64,000 nucleotides of DNA, taken from positions 37,414,774-37,478,773 of the forward strand of contig OY294049.1 of assembly GCA_958510825.1 (NCBI GenBank), written 5' to 3'. The position numbers and the translations under genes are program-made. The notes beneath the pieces were generated by a model. The model had not been told where the DNA came from and made no database searches. It was given only the letters and a program-made list of their open reading frames with translations. Origin of the DNA: Brachypterus glaber. Taxonomy: Eukaryota > Arthropoda > Insecta > Coleoptera > Kateretidae. Each line of letters starts with the position of its first letter. Position 1 is the stretch's first letter. This document shows, in pieces, positions 13,021-26,100 of the stretch.

Positions 13021-13197
13021 ACTAGCGTCTACGTCCCAAATTCAACTCGGTCTTTCGCGCTGTTGCCAAATTGTGCAATTTAATATAAGCAAAAAAAAAA
13101 CACCAAACCAAAGATATATTAAATTGCACAATTTGTAAATTGCACAATTTGGCAACAGCGCGAAAGACCGAGTTGAATGTGGGACGTAGACGTTAGT
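13021..13197. mobile_element. Foldback MITE with 9-bp target duplication
   Basis: Inverted arms beginning ACTARCGTCTACGTCCCA and running about 60 bp, flanked by CACAATTGC on both sides (13012-13020, 13198-13206). Nine-base duplications with long terminal repeats suggest a Mutator-like origin (inference). Confidence 0.75.
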
Positions 13198-13397
13198 CAC
13201 AATTGCGGGTTTCCAAGTTTTTATTCCTATACATACAGGAACTATTTCAAGCGTATACACTTGCGTGCATATTAAGAGAAAAATAATCTACTATGAAGTA
13301 TTTCTTGGAAGTATTAAAATACTTTTAAGTATTAAAATATAAACATATTTAACCAATTTTAAGAATTCAATAATTTGTTTAAAGTTCAATTAGTATA

Positions 13398-14649
13398 CAG
13401 CCTGTCCCAGAACTCGCGTACCGAAATTTGAGGGTATATTAAAAACCCTCTGGAAAATATGAAAAAAATTTTAAAAAAAATCCATCTTCAATACTAATTA
13501 AAAAAGAAGCTATTTAATCTGACCAATCCTGTTGCTGATGTTAAATTACCTAAAAATTAGTTTTTCCCTATTTATTAGTAACTATGGTTGCATTTTAATG
13601 GTTGACTCGTGCATTGTTTAAGACTTTCAGCTTTACAATCTTTTTAGGTTATTATATTTTGACAAAACCGACAGAGGCTATCAAATATTTTATTTTTATA
13701 GGGTCACTCCATCCGGCGGTGGTTTTATGATACCCATCTTAGACGGCAGCAACAAACTGCCGCTGCAACTCCATTCAGCGCGCTGAATGTAGTGTTCTTT
13801 TAATTGATTTACTGGCTATAAATTCTTAATACAAATTAATAAAATAAAAATACAATAACTGAATTCCTTGAATTAAAAAAACCATCTCTTTGAAACCCAG
13901 ACTCATCCGTAAAAAGAATGCTTTTTACAAAGTTTTCATTTTCTTGATGTTTCTGCAACAGCCATGTGCAAAATTCGACTCGTAAAGGATAGTCCTCCGG
14001 TGTCAAGCATTGTACTCGAGTGTAATGAAAGGGATGCATTTTTTCATCTTTTAGAATTCGTTGAACAGAGGTCTTAGACATATCAAGATTTCTAGCCACG
14101 ATACTTAGGCTTGTTTCAGGTTCTTCCTCAAAAGCCTGAATGACAGCTTCTTCATTATCAACAGTTCTTGCAGTTCGCGGAGCGCCTCCAATCTCTTTTT
14201 TGTTCGGAGTTAAATTTCCAGAATTTCTTGCCCTTTGCACCAATCTTAAAATAACATTTCTGCTAGGATGTTCTCTATTGGGAAAACGAATAGAATATTC
14301 TACAGATGTAGCTGAAGCACTTCGGCCACACTCGCCATATAAAATTAGCATTTTGCAATACTCTTCTGAAGTAAACATCATGAAAGTTTTGATATTTTTT
14401 TATGACATTAATAAATATTTATGTCACATTAATCACCATGTCAGAATATGTACCTGCAATAATTAAATTTGCTTCCATAGCTACAAATTCAACCTTTAAT
14501 GGTAATTTACAGCAACAGTATTGGTCCACTTAAAGCGTTCTTATTTTTGAATTGAACGAAGATGGATTTTTTTTGAAATTTTTTTCATATTTTCCAGAAG
14601 GTTTTTAATATACCCTCAAATTTCGGTACGCGAGTTCTGGAACAGGCTG
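13398..14649 (-). mobile_element. Tc1/mariner-type transposon with DUF4817 HTH, non-autonomous
   Basis: 1252 bp flanked by TA on both sides. Terminal inverted repeats of about 90 bp begin CAGCCTGTYCCAGAACTCGC and differ at only a few positions. The minus-strand frame inside encodes an N-terminal helix-turn-helix of the DUF4817 type and then the first catalytic segment. Everything beyond is missing. Confidence 0.85.
13836..14381 (-). pseudogene. Truncated DUF4817/Tc1-mariner-like transposase
   Basis: The frame reads from an ATG at 14381 (MMFTSEEYCKMLILYGE). The first 70 residues match the arthropod DUF4817 HTH (EEY...LIYGE, NREHPSR, LVQRAR). A second helix-turn-helix around SIVARNLDMSKTSVQRIL follows, then VEFCTWLLQKH and LFTDESGFQRDG, where the first catalytic Asp of the DD(E/D) triad sits. 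After FNSRNS the homology stops and the frame runs into unrelated residues. The remaining catalytic acids are lost by an internal deletion, since only about 440 bp remain to the terminal repeat. It could bind ends but not cut them (inference). Confidence 0.82.
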
Positions 14650-17176
14650 TATGTTTTCATAAAAATAAAATTTTAATTATTTTTAGTATTTTAAATATTC
14701 AGTATAACTATTTACTTGTCATCTTACTTTTAAGTTTCTTTAAAACTCAATACAAGCACGTGTATTATTCAAACCACTTTTAAGCACTTTTACGTGATTT
14801 AAGTTTTCACCCACTGATTAAAGTAAGATACTTACACAACTTCAATCAAGCAAAACATTGGATTTAAGCATTTAACATGCTTGCGCCACTGCTATGTATT
14901 TAGTAACGTTTGTTACGCAGTTCACGCTATTTTTCTGCATATAAATAAATTTTTTCTTTTTTCCAGGAAAATATACAGGATCCCTCAGATGGAAATGAAG
15001 AAGATCACTATACAGGTTAGTTTTAAAGTTCTTTACACTGCTATCCACATTCATTCCTCACCAAACTTCATTTTTTTTGTGTATATTTTCTCACTTCCTA
15101 AACATGTAGTATCAATATTTTTCAATACACATTACATTTTATACTACATAAGAGCAAGTTCACATAAAGAATGCATAAATAACCTAGAAAAATTCAAATG
15201 TACACTGTTTTATAATAAATAATCTTTATTTTGTTTCATCAGCATCAGTTTTTTTCACAAAAAATTTTAGAAAATTATCCTTATCCTCGGTAAAGAAATC
15301 ATAGACTACGTTTACACGATAAACAACTACCGTTTCAACGTTCAAAATAAAACAACACCTAGAAATTTTCTGCTTTATATTTGTAAAACTGAGGGTTACA
15401 TTCGAAAAAAACTAAACTGTAATTAAGGACCAGCGCTAGATAAAGATATATTACCTCATTTGTTTGCAAACTCCTTTGACTGGATCTAGTATTTTCTTCT
15501 CTGGAATGTAACTACACATTTATCCTAGTGAGCACGCGATAGCATTTGTGGGAGCAGTTTGACTATATATTCATATGTAATATACCGAAACTGGAGGTGT
15601 ATTTGCAGTACTATTTTTTGAAATAATTTTTTAACAATTTAAATCTTCAAAAGTAATTTAAATAAATAATTAATAATAATTAATTTGATATTAATTTATT
15701 TTGATAAGTTCATGTGGACATTTCTAATTTTTGGAATAAAAAATATTTAAATTCGTTAAATTTTATTAATATTAAATAAAAATAAGCTAATAGGACAAAA
15801 AAATTGCCTTAATTTTGCATTTTAGTTGATATTTTGTTATAATATTACATTATCAAGCTTGTTATATCAAAGAACTAGAAAACATGTATATATTCAATTT
15901 TCTGGTATATATTCGAGACGAAAATATCCAGTCGTTATGGTATGTCTTGTTTTTTATTATTTGAAACCGATATTATGATGGTTGAAAAAAAATAGTCATA
16001 GAAAGTTCATAGGTTTAAACTTTTGCGAAAAGAACTATAATACCACGCGTTAGCCGGACTTGTTGTAGAGCAATTGAATACTAATTACTGACTATCTAGA
16101 AATTTTGCTGTTTTATATTCAAGTTTATAGAATAATTTTTTTATACTAAGGATGGCAATATCAGTATTTTAAAAGCTTTACGGCTAAGTCCGCATTATTG
16201 ATTCTAACCCCGTTGTTCAAAAGGGTTAGATTTTTAACTCCCGATTAATAAATACTCGTAAATACCGCAGAAAAGAACGTTATATACCCTATTAAAAAAT
16301 ACTATAATAATAAATACAGTAGTTAGATCTCGTCTAAACATACATAAGCATAGTTATTGTGTTTAATGGATATTAACTGTCATTCTACTAAAAAAATATT
16401 TTAGTGCTCTCCAGTTTAAGAAAGATGTGTCTTAATGTGAATTTGCTGATACCTACCTTGTGTCAAAATTATAAGATAAAAAATTCAAAATTTACGTTAA
16501 TTTTTTAAATAAAATTAGCAGGGTTGGTATTTACACTGTTTAGATTTTAAAATTAACCGTTTTGGTATTAAATTATTTCATATCGATTTCATATTTAAAA
16601 TTTTCATTTAGTGCATTTTGTAATTATCATAATGCTAATAAACTAATTTAAATTTAAACAATGTACATTTTTTATATTTTACGCATATTTGTTTATTTTG
16701 GTTTTATTTGAATATTAAATATAAAAAATACATGCATAATGTAATTAATTTATGGTGCATTAACATTAGGGACACTAGATCTAGGTCTTAAGTTACCAAG
16801 CACAACAGAAAACGAAAAATGACAGTTACGCATCGATTGTTGATGTCTGTTTTCCATTGTATCTGCGCTCGCTACCTAATCTAGTCTTCCTTATTACATT
16901 ATTCATATTATATGGGCCCTATAATTCAAAATTTTACCTAATATATCTCTACCAAAATTTTAAAATGTACCCATATTCAGAACAAATTATTCTTACTGTG
17001 TACAATAAATTCTTACAATAGCTGTTAAAAACTTTTAATTATGAATTCCTTGGTACACTGACAAAAATACAAAAAGTAAAAATTTACTTTTAATACCAGA
17101 TTACACAGTTATAAGCAAAAATATTTATTTTACTTGTAGCAAGTAACTTTGTGATCTTGTAATAAATGACAAGTAA
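14650..17176 (+). other. NOL4-like intronic sequence
   Basis: Apart from exon a (14967-15015), AT-rich intron with no further exon or complete element recognised. Weak ACTAGATCTAGG/CCTAATCTAGT inverted motifs lie near 16780 and 16880. Confidence 0.4.
14967..15015 (+). CDS. NOL4: NOL4-like exon a (49 nt)
   Basis: A pyrimidine-rich tract and TTCCAG precede the exon and CAG|GTTAGT follows it. It reads [17 protein letters not shown] with one base left over, which fits the two-base start of the next exon. It is very short and acidic with no motif, so it rests on splice signals and phase alone; the preceding exon was not found and should end in phase 0. Confidence 0.55.
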
Positions 17177-20100
17177 AGGCCTATCCAGAAGCTTGCATAA
17201 GAACATAAAACATAAGAATGCGATGCCTTGGTTTACAAGATACATGGCGGCACATCAAGCCAATCACGGCATCGCATTCTTATGTTTTATGTTCTTATGC
17301 ATGTTTCTGGATAGGCCTTAACTCTTTTACTCAGCGTATTTTTCTGAATGCTAAAATAAGTTGCTTTTTTATGAGATGACAAGAATAAATACGCTATATT
17401 ATCGCCTTTTTAATATGTAATGGCGATTTCTCCCGTTAGATTAGACAGGGACAAAAGTTCTACCTAAAAAGGATAGAAGACATACATACACTTCCACTTC
17501 CACTCAACCAAATACAATATTTACTTGGCCGGGCGAAAAGTGTAACTATATTATTTTTATTAAAGAAATTACTGGCGCCATCTAAATTTTAGTAGAATTA
17601 TCTTATTCTACAGATTCACATTAGCTATGTTCGTTCGTGCCGCTCAGTGCTACACTTTCCGGCCAACCAAATAAATACTGTATTTGTTGTATGGAAAACA
17701 AATACAGTATTTATTTGGTTGTTCTTGTCATCTGTTATAATTATAATGTACGATAAAATCTTTCTGGATCGCTAATCTAAGAAAAATGTTTAACAGTTAT
17801 TGCTATAAATTTTTGCAAACATTAACAAATGTCCTTTTTAGATTTTTCTTTTTTGTTTTCTAAATATATAAGTAGTAAAGTGTAAACAGTACCAACCCTG
17901 CCTAAACGTGATCTGATTGGCTATTCTTGTACAGGAGGAACCGGAGCAATGAAAGACAGCGACAAACTGAAGCTGATGCTCTTGGCGTGGAACTATCACA
18001 ATCAGGCCCAAGGTAAACATTCCCAACACAACTCTTTTAAGAAAGATTTTTTGACTTTGTATACCGTATATAAGATTAAACGAGAATTTTTGTATTTCGG
18101 TATAGTTTTTTATTGAAAAACATATAGATTTCTGCCTAGCGCTTTCGGAGTGTTAGTCCATCTTCAGGGCTGGCACTAACTGACCCCCCTTTACTTACTT
18201 TCAGTGCCAGCCCTGAAGATGGACTAACACTCCGAAAGCGCTAGGCAGAAATCTATATGTTTTTCAATAAAAAACTATACCGAAATACAAAAATTCTCGT
18301 TTAATTTAACAACTCTTTTAGTCTAAAAGCTGTGATCATTTTTGACTAATTATTTTATCCCGGAAAAATTTAATATACGGGGTGATCAGTAACTGGCATG
18401 AGCTGATTTTACATCCAAAAATATGAAAAAAAGTTCATTTAAAGGTTGGTCCAGAAATGAGCCCTAAGGGAGCCACGGCCCTTTCAATATGGACATATGG
18501 TAAATTAACATAAAGAAATTGCCCTTATTAATACTAGTATACATGCAAAACTAGCACTAGCTTAAAGGGTAGCAGAGTTGTTAATTAAAAACCTTATTTT
18601 TAGTACATTTTTAAAGAGCCCTAGCTCCTTTAGAGCTCATTTCCGGACCAACCTCTTTAGGAACTTTTGTTGATATTTTTGGATGTAGAATTAGCTCTTA
18701 AATTTTGGCATGCCAGTTACTGATCACCCTGTATATTTTCTGAACTACATTTTAATTTCCCTTTCAAATGGCTATGTTCTGGGTTATGGGGCCTAGGTTT
18801 TGACTACTACCCCTTGGCCCTCAGAATAATTATGTGTTACTATGAAAATAGATTTAAAGCTGTGTTTAAAGGTGTTTTTCTATTTTGCATCTCTTATAAG
18901 CTCATAATCACACGCATTTTGCGTGTTCTTTTAGGCACATAAGAGGTCTCTACTTTTTTTTCATTTGGGTTGGCAACGGACAAAATCCTATCGCTTGACG
19001 TTTTCCTTGCAAATGTCAGTGTCACTTTAAAGTTTAATTTTCTGCAAAATTTTGTGTTTAGGTTATTTTTTTCCGTATTAAAATTGCGGCTTGGTTACCT
19101 GAAATGAAAAAGAGAAGACTTGACTATAAAATATATCAAAATATAATTTGTTCTTAAAATTTTAAACACGGTGAAAACTGTAATGCCAACGGGAAACAAA
19201 AATCCCTAAATCAATTTATATGTAAATTTTTTAAAATTTTAGAGCAAAGTTATATAGAGTACTCGTTTTATAACACGTTTTTAGCGCACTAGTACTTTAG
19301 AAAACTCGCCGCAAGCGGATCGTTTTCTAAACTTGTACTCGTGCGCTAAAAACGTATGTTATGGAACTAGTACTTTAATATACTATTTAAATACTTTTTT
19401 TGGCCTTCTTACACTCAAACAAACCGGATACAGAACCTGGCGATTTAGAAATTTAAATGTAAAATTTATCCGAGGAAAAATAGCTGTTTGAAAATTTTTA
19501 CCAGCTCTACGACTATTTCTGTAAAATATTTTTAATTCATTTCTCATTTTATTATTATTATTATTATTATTTTGAGCCTCAATAAATATCTCGTCAGATA
19601 TAAAAACCCTACTGGATCCAGTGGATAGGTAGGCTAGGAAAAACCGTAATGTGACGTTTTCTAAGGCCGTAATAAAACTGAACAGTATAGTATTTCTACG
19701 CACTCTAGCGCATTTAGAAATATGTGCGCTTGGCAAGAACTTCTTAATTTATTTTCTTTTTTTAGATTTTTATACATTGATCGAGATACTTATTAAAGAT
19801 AAATGGCTCAAAATAATAATACCCATTTCTCTTTCATCATACACACAGGCTTTAAAATGTAATCAGAACGCTGAACCCAAAATCGTTGCTTCGATACGTC
19901 CGAATCTAAGGTATAGATAGATAATCCAATCTAATATAATACGCTTGGCAATAAGAATTGTCTTCTCTACCCTGATATATAATTACTATTATACATTTTT
20001 TAATTCAGTGATAAAATTATCTTTTCCATTTCTCTGCGTATTAAAATATATAATTTAAGTTTATATTATATTTACTATTAAAGTTATACTAAATTATTTA

Positions 20101-23100
20101 TTTTCCTTGCATTTTATGAGTGAATATTTACGAGAAAGGTATGCTTCGTTGTAAAAAAACCTTTTAGTAAGGTATTTGCATCCTTAAACTAAAGGTTACC
20201 TACGAGCTAGCTTTTAACGTTAATAGTTAATTTAGATTTTAATATAAAACATCAAACCTAAAAGAATAATGGATAATATTTTATAGTCCATTAGGTAGGT
20301 ATTTTTTTAATAATAACCTTCAAAGAATCTTAAAATTTCGAATAAACTCGAAAATATCCAACCTTCTACATAAAAAGTTAAAATTTTGATTTTTTTTGAC
20401 AGACCTAGAGTCTTACGTGAGCCAAGAGACGGACTTATTGTTTCGTTTATTAAGAGTCTCAATTGATTTACATTAATCTTGTCTTGAATATTTCTTGACG
20501 ATTATAATCTTGTCCCGTCTTGCAAGCACTGGCGGATTTAGAAGGGGCATGGTGGCCATTCCCCCCCCTACAGCGAGATATATTAGCATAGAAATACCTT
20601 CAAAATTATATTTTTGGTGAATGCACAATTTTTTCCTTATGGATGGCCCCCCTTTAAAATGAAATAAATCCGCCCCTGCTCGCAAGAGTCTGGATTTTCA
20701 AGACTAGATATTCTTTAGGGTTGATTGACCTTAGTATCACGCGTCTAAACATTCCCACAGTAGTCCAGACAAATTTTTGTTATTAAAATATTTTTGTATT
20801 TAACCCCTTGAAACCAGACAAGACACTAACTAGCGATTGTGGATTTTCTTGAAATGGTTTCACTGAAATTTTAATTACACCTAATAATAATAATATTTTA
20901 TCCAATACATACAGATAATGAGACAATTACCAGCTTTATTTTAAATAGATAAACTCTATAATAACCCCCGCGTGGCTTTTACTTTATTGAGTGGATAATT
21001 ATTTATTTTACCCACTCAACTGTCACTTGCCAAATTATTTTCTTGTAAATGTCATTAAAATTTTTAATAAAAATATGAATTCCTAAGCTATTTATTGGAT
21101 AAAACTTTGTATGGCACTCATGGGTAAACCGATATTGCCCTCTCGAAAATTAACTTGCTTGGCTGACGCCTCGCAGGTTAATTTTCTCATGGGCAATATC
21201 TTACTTTACCCACTAGTACCATAAATAACTAGTAATAATTAAATATTTGTTATCATTTAATTATTTATTTTATTTTATTTAATATAGGAACCAGAAATGG
21301 TGGGGCTGATATTCCCGATTTGTCGACTGTAGCAGGAGGTGAAGAAATGGCTGGTCTTTGGGCTCAATACCATTCTGCACTGGGTCTGGCAAAAGGAAAA
21401 GCAACACCGCCAGCAACCAGAGATAATTCTGTAAGTTTTAGAACAAAAAAATATGAGTGTGATTAAACTTCTCCAAGGGTCCCAATTGGTCCCCTAAAAA
21501 TTACGCAACATTAAGATTTCAAGACTTTTAAATTTTCCACTGATATGAAAAGTACAGTCCATTTTCAACAATTTTTTACGATTTTTGCCTAATTTCACTT
21601 TTTTAGGGGCCCAATTCGGACCCTTAGAGAAGTTTGATTACCCTCATATTTTCAGGATTTTCTAGTTACACCAAAATAAAAATTTTAAAACAATAAAAAA
21701 ATAAGGTCCACCCTAATGACATAATAAAACAATAATAATAATACTTCTATATTTTTCTTGAAATATATATTGATATTGATATTTGTTTCTTGGGTTTTTG
21801 GATCTCAAATTAAACATTAAATAAGAATTCTACATTTTATTTATATAAAAAAATGGACATTTGAACGTTTCGCCTTACCTTGAAGGCTTTTTCAACAAAA
21901 ATAAAACTTAGGGGGCTAAAAGTACAAAAAAAAAACTATTGTTAAGTTATGTAAACAGAACAAACATATAAATTACTCAGGTATTTAACCTTATGCATCA
22001 TTTTGAATCGAAAACATTATTATCCTTAGCTTTTCAACGTTAAAACGAACGATATAGCACCTGAAAAAAAGTAATGTTAAAAACACGTGTAAAGATTTCT
22101 TACCGCGGAAGTGAGCAATTTTCATTTATCAAACATATGTGCGGAAGTTCGTTATAAATGTACCTATAAGCTTAAGCATTAATACGATAGTAAACTTATG
22201 GTCAAGAATCTTGACTCAAAATAGATTCATATAAATTCAGGGACATCGGAAAATAAAGTATACAGGGTGTTCTTTTTAACCTGAAACTTTTAAATATCTC
22301 GAATACTATGCATTTTAGAAAAAAATGTAGTATATTGTTTTACTAAGAGGAAAAGTGAAGCTTTTTTTTTACTAGTCTGTAAAATTTACGGACTACACGA
22401 AGCGGCGAAACATACAATTTTTAACCGACTTCCAAAAAGGAGGAGGTTATCAATTCGACGTGTGACTTTGTTTTTTTTTATGTTTGTTCCCGCATAACTT
22501 TGGAACGAATGAACGGAATTTGACGAAACTTTTTGCAACTTAAAGAGGGCATTCATGAGGTGGTCCCGTTTTAATTTTACTTTCGGATAATGGCGGGTAA
22601 GCCGGATAATTAAGATAAATCTAATCATTTTAACGCAATTTCACTTAAAAACGGCTTAATTTGGTTCTACTACCAGCCAAATTTTTAGAGAAATATCGGA
22701 TAAGTCGGATAACTTGATTAAGCTGTCACTTAAATATTATGGCACACTGAAAATCTTTTAAATGCCGCTAAACTTGATTGTCTGGACCTGTAATATTAAA
22801 ATGCCAAGAGAAAATGATAAATGTTGTGATTTTACCAAAAGGCGTTGTTTGATTATTACTTAACGCTTAAAATTTAACAAGATTTTCTTTAGTATTTCGT
22901 TTAAAATAAAAATATTACTTTACTTTTTTAGAAATTTATCTTTAAGATAATGACGTCACAACGCAGTAACAGTGCGTTGTGACGTCAGCAGTTTGCCGAT
23001 ATAGAAGGACAACTATAATTTAGCTTAGATGACGTTACAAATCTACAAGTTCTGTGTCTCTAAAAAGTAAAAAATAAAAACTTTTCGTGAAAAAATATCA

Positions 23101-26100
23101 AAAAATATAAGTAAGCTTTGTAAAATTTGACAGTTGAGGGTAGTAAATTTTGTAATTAATTTTTTGTCAAACCAATCTGAGAAATATGCTGAACTAACAC
23201 TGCATTCTCTACATTGTTGACTAATGGGTGTACCATGTAAGGCATACTGACACTGGATACCTAAAGCGTAAAGTTTTACTTTTCTTTGTATAAGCATTTT
23301 TTTGAGCTCGGGTATCTTTGTGAGAACTCGATGTCCATAATACAAAAAGAAATAAACAAGCAGGAAACTAAACCTAGCAAAAAGCTAAAAAGCAAAAATT
23401 GAAAACTATTTATTTTTTAAGCGCCGAAATATTTAAAAAAGTATTAATAGGTTTTATCAAGGTGGGCATTGAAATCGTACATTTTACAACATAGTTTGAT
23501 TTAGTTTGACAGGTAAGAATCAATTTTTAAAGTAAGGTTATTTATTTGTTAAATTCAAAACATAACAAAGTAAAAACACAGTGTCCGCTTTGAAGGTTTT
23601 TCTAAAAATTTAAATTAGTAGAATAAATTTTATCGGAAACATTAAACAACCCAATTAACATAATATTTCTTATTATAAAGCATTATAAGAATAATTTAAA
23701 TAGTACAATACAAAAAACTAACAAAAAATCCAGGACTTACTGTAGACGGTTTTTGTCAAAAGCTTAACCCAACTTTTAAAATCTATTGTCAAAATGATAT
23801 GATGTCGTAAAATTTACGATTTGAATGCCTGAATGAATAAAAACTATTAATGCTTTTAAAAAAAAAATCGGCAGAAGGTAGTAAAAATAAATGCCCCTGT
23901 ATACTAGCGCCTTCGCCATAATTGCAAAATTTAATTTTTGGCGAAAAATTTTTGATAAGCTTTAAAATTTTTATAATCATTTTAATAATTTAACAAGCCT
24001 TGAAGATATATAATGCTATGCATTCCATTATATATTATTCACAGAAATGGTATATTATATTTTCCCAAATATTAAAAAAAATAATAAAAAAAAATAAAAA
24101 AAAAACTTACATTAAAAAAATTTTTTTTTGAAAAGAATAATTTTTGAAAAAAAATATTCAAAATTTTTCAAAAATTTTTGTTTGAATTTTCTCTTTACGC
24201 TGTGAATAATATAATAATAATTTCCTACGTATTTGCGGCGCTAATCAAAAAAGAACTTATATATATTATTGATTTTTCTTTTTTTTTTCAGAGTCCAATA
24301 AACGCTGAAACAGGGTCTGCACATGATGAAACTAGCTCAAGTGGTAACAAAGAGGATGAGGACGACGATGATGACGAAAGTGATGACAAAATAGACACAC
24401 ATACACACGATCCCGAGAGATTAAAAGCCTTTAATGTAAGTAGAAAAAATTACTTGTGCAAAAAGTTTATTTTTAACTTTTTGTATCGTCTAGCGAGAGA
24501 CTTGACGATTACCTTCTTGTCTCGTCTCGCAAAAATGTTGATTTTCAAGACTCTTGACTTTCTGAAGGGTTGGTTGACCTTACTGTCACGCACCGAAACA
24601 TCACCATAGTTGGCCAGACAAGTTTTTATTATTGGCAATCATAACTTGCATGAGTAACTAATTTGCATTGTTGTAATATTATTACAGTTATTGTTTTAAA
24701 AATTCAACTTTTAAGGGGCAGAATTATGAAAAGTACAAAAATTTAATCAAGAATGTCGAGAAGTCTCGATTCTTGTTCAAGAGTCCACTCTCCACGACGT
24801 ATCTAGTCTTATCTAGATTTTTTAAATAAGGTACACTATTGTCTTGATTTTTTCTCGAAATCAAGAGAAGATTAAAAATCTCGGTTTCAATAAATTATTC
24901 AAGAGTTGTTATTTGTGTTAGATTTTTCTTCTATATTTTTTTTGTATTTTCAGATGTTTGTCAGACTGTTTGTAGACGAAAACTTAGATCGAATGGTACC
25001 CATCAGTAAACAACCAAAAGAAAAAATTCAAGCCATAATCGATTCCTGCACGCGACAATTTCCTGAATTTGCGGAAAGGGCGAGAAAACGTATACGCACT
25101 TATCTCAAGTCCTGTAGGAGAAATAAACGGGCGAGGGACCCCAACTCGCCTTGGGATGCTGTAAGTATACACCAAATTAACTGAATTTATTTAATTTTAA
25201 AATAATTTTTTTGTCTTGAAGAAGACGGTCCCAGAAAAAAAGTGATATAGTTATGTTTTTTGCATAGTGCCATTTTTTGCACCGCTGATTACGAAAAAAA
25301 TAGTGAAAAATCTGAAAAAAAAAAATTGTCATTAGGGTGGCTCAAAATTTTAAAAAATGTCTGATTCAGTTGAAAATTAGTATAAACGCTTCTTTTGTTA
25401 ATTTTAATGTAAAAAAAACCTAAAATTTAAAATAGCGGAATAAGTATGGCCGATTTATTTTTTAAAAATTACCAAAAATATGCCATAAAACAAAAAATTA
25501 TGGAAACTTAAACCCATTTTATTTATTATTTATTTATATGTACTAGTAATTACAGTAAATTTTTTGTTTTATGCCATATTTTTAATTTTGGCAAAATTTA
25601 AAAAATAAATCGTTTTTACATTTATATATTTATTCCGCCATTTTGAATTTTAGGTTTTTGGGTATTAGTCCGCATTAAGATTACCAAAAGAAGCCTTTAT
25701 ACCAAATTTCAGCTACATCGGACATTTTTGAAAAAAAATTGAACACCCTAATGAAGAAAAAAAAATTTTCAGATTTTTCAGCGGTGCAAAAAATGGCAAA
25801 ACTTTTGCTAAATGTTTCGCTTAACCCCGGTTCAGGGTATAACAATATTCATACCAAAATACTGCCACCAGCAAAAAAACATTTTTCCCTAGTTCAAAAA
25901 TAAAAAAAGAAAAAATTGTTTAATTTAATATTTCTAAAAATGCATTTTGTTGCAGACTCGTCCAACACCAGCTCATCTGACGTCAGTACAAGCAGAACAA
26001 ATTCTAGCCTCAGCCTGCGAAAACGAAAGTCATAATGCCAAAAGAATGCGACTAGGACTTGAACCAGTCAGTCAACCTATGCCAGTTTTACCCGGATCTC

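Noticed and set aside
1..14966. Upstream NOL4-like exons
   Set aside because: No segment with splice signals and family similarity was found by eye; the missing exons are probably outside the window.
19383..19736. Minus-strand gene of 117 residues
   Set aside because: The frame runs through an ATT microsatellite (Asn run) and has no domain.
23043..23345. Minus-strand gene of 100 residues
   Set aside because: Somewhat complex sequence but no recognisable domain, no splice context and overlap with a dispersed repeat.
24178..24609. Single-exon 143-residue gene
   Set aside because: Only 24292-24435 is coding; the rest reads through the flanking intron and a repeat, and splice sites bound the coding part exactly.
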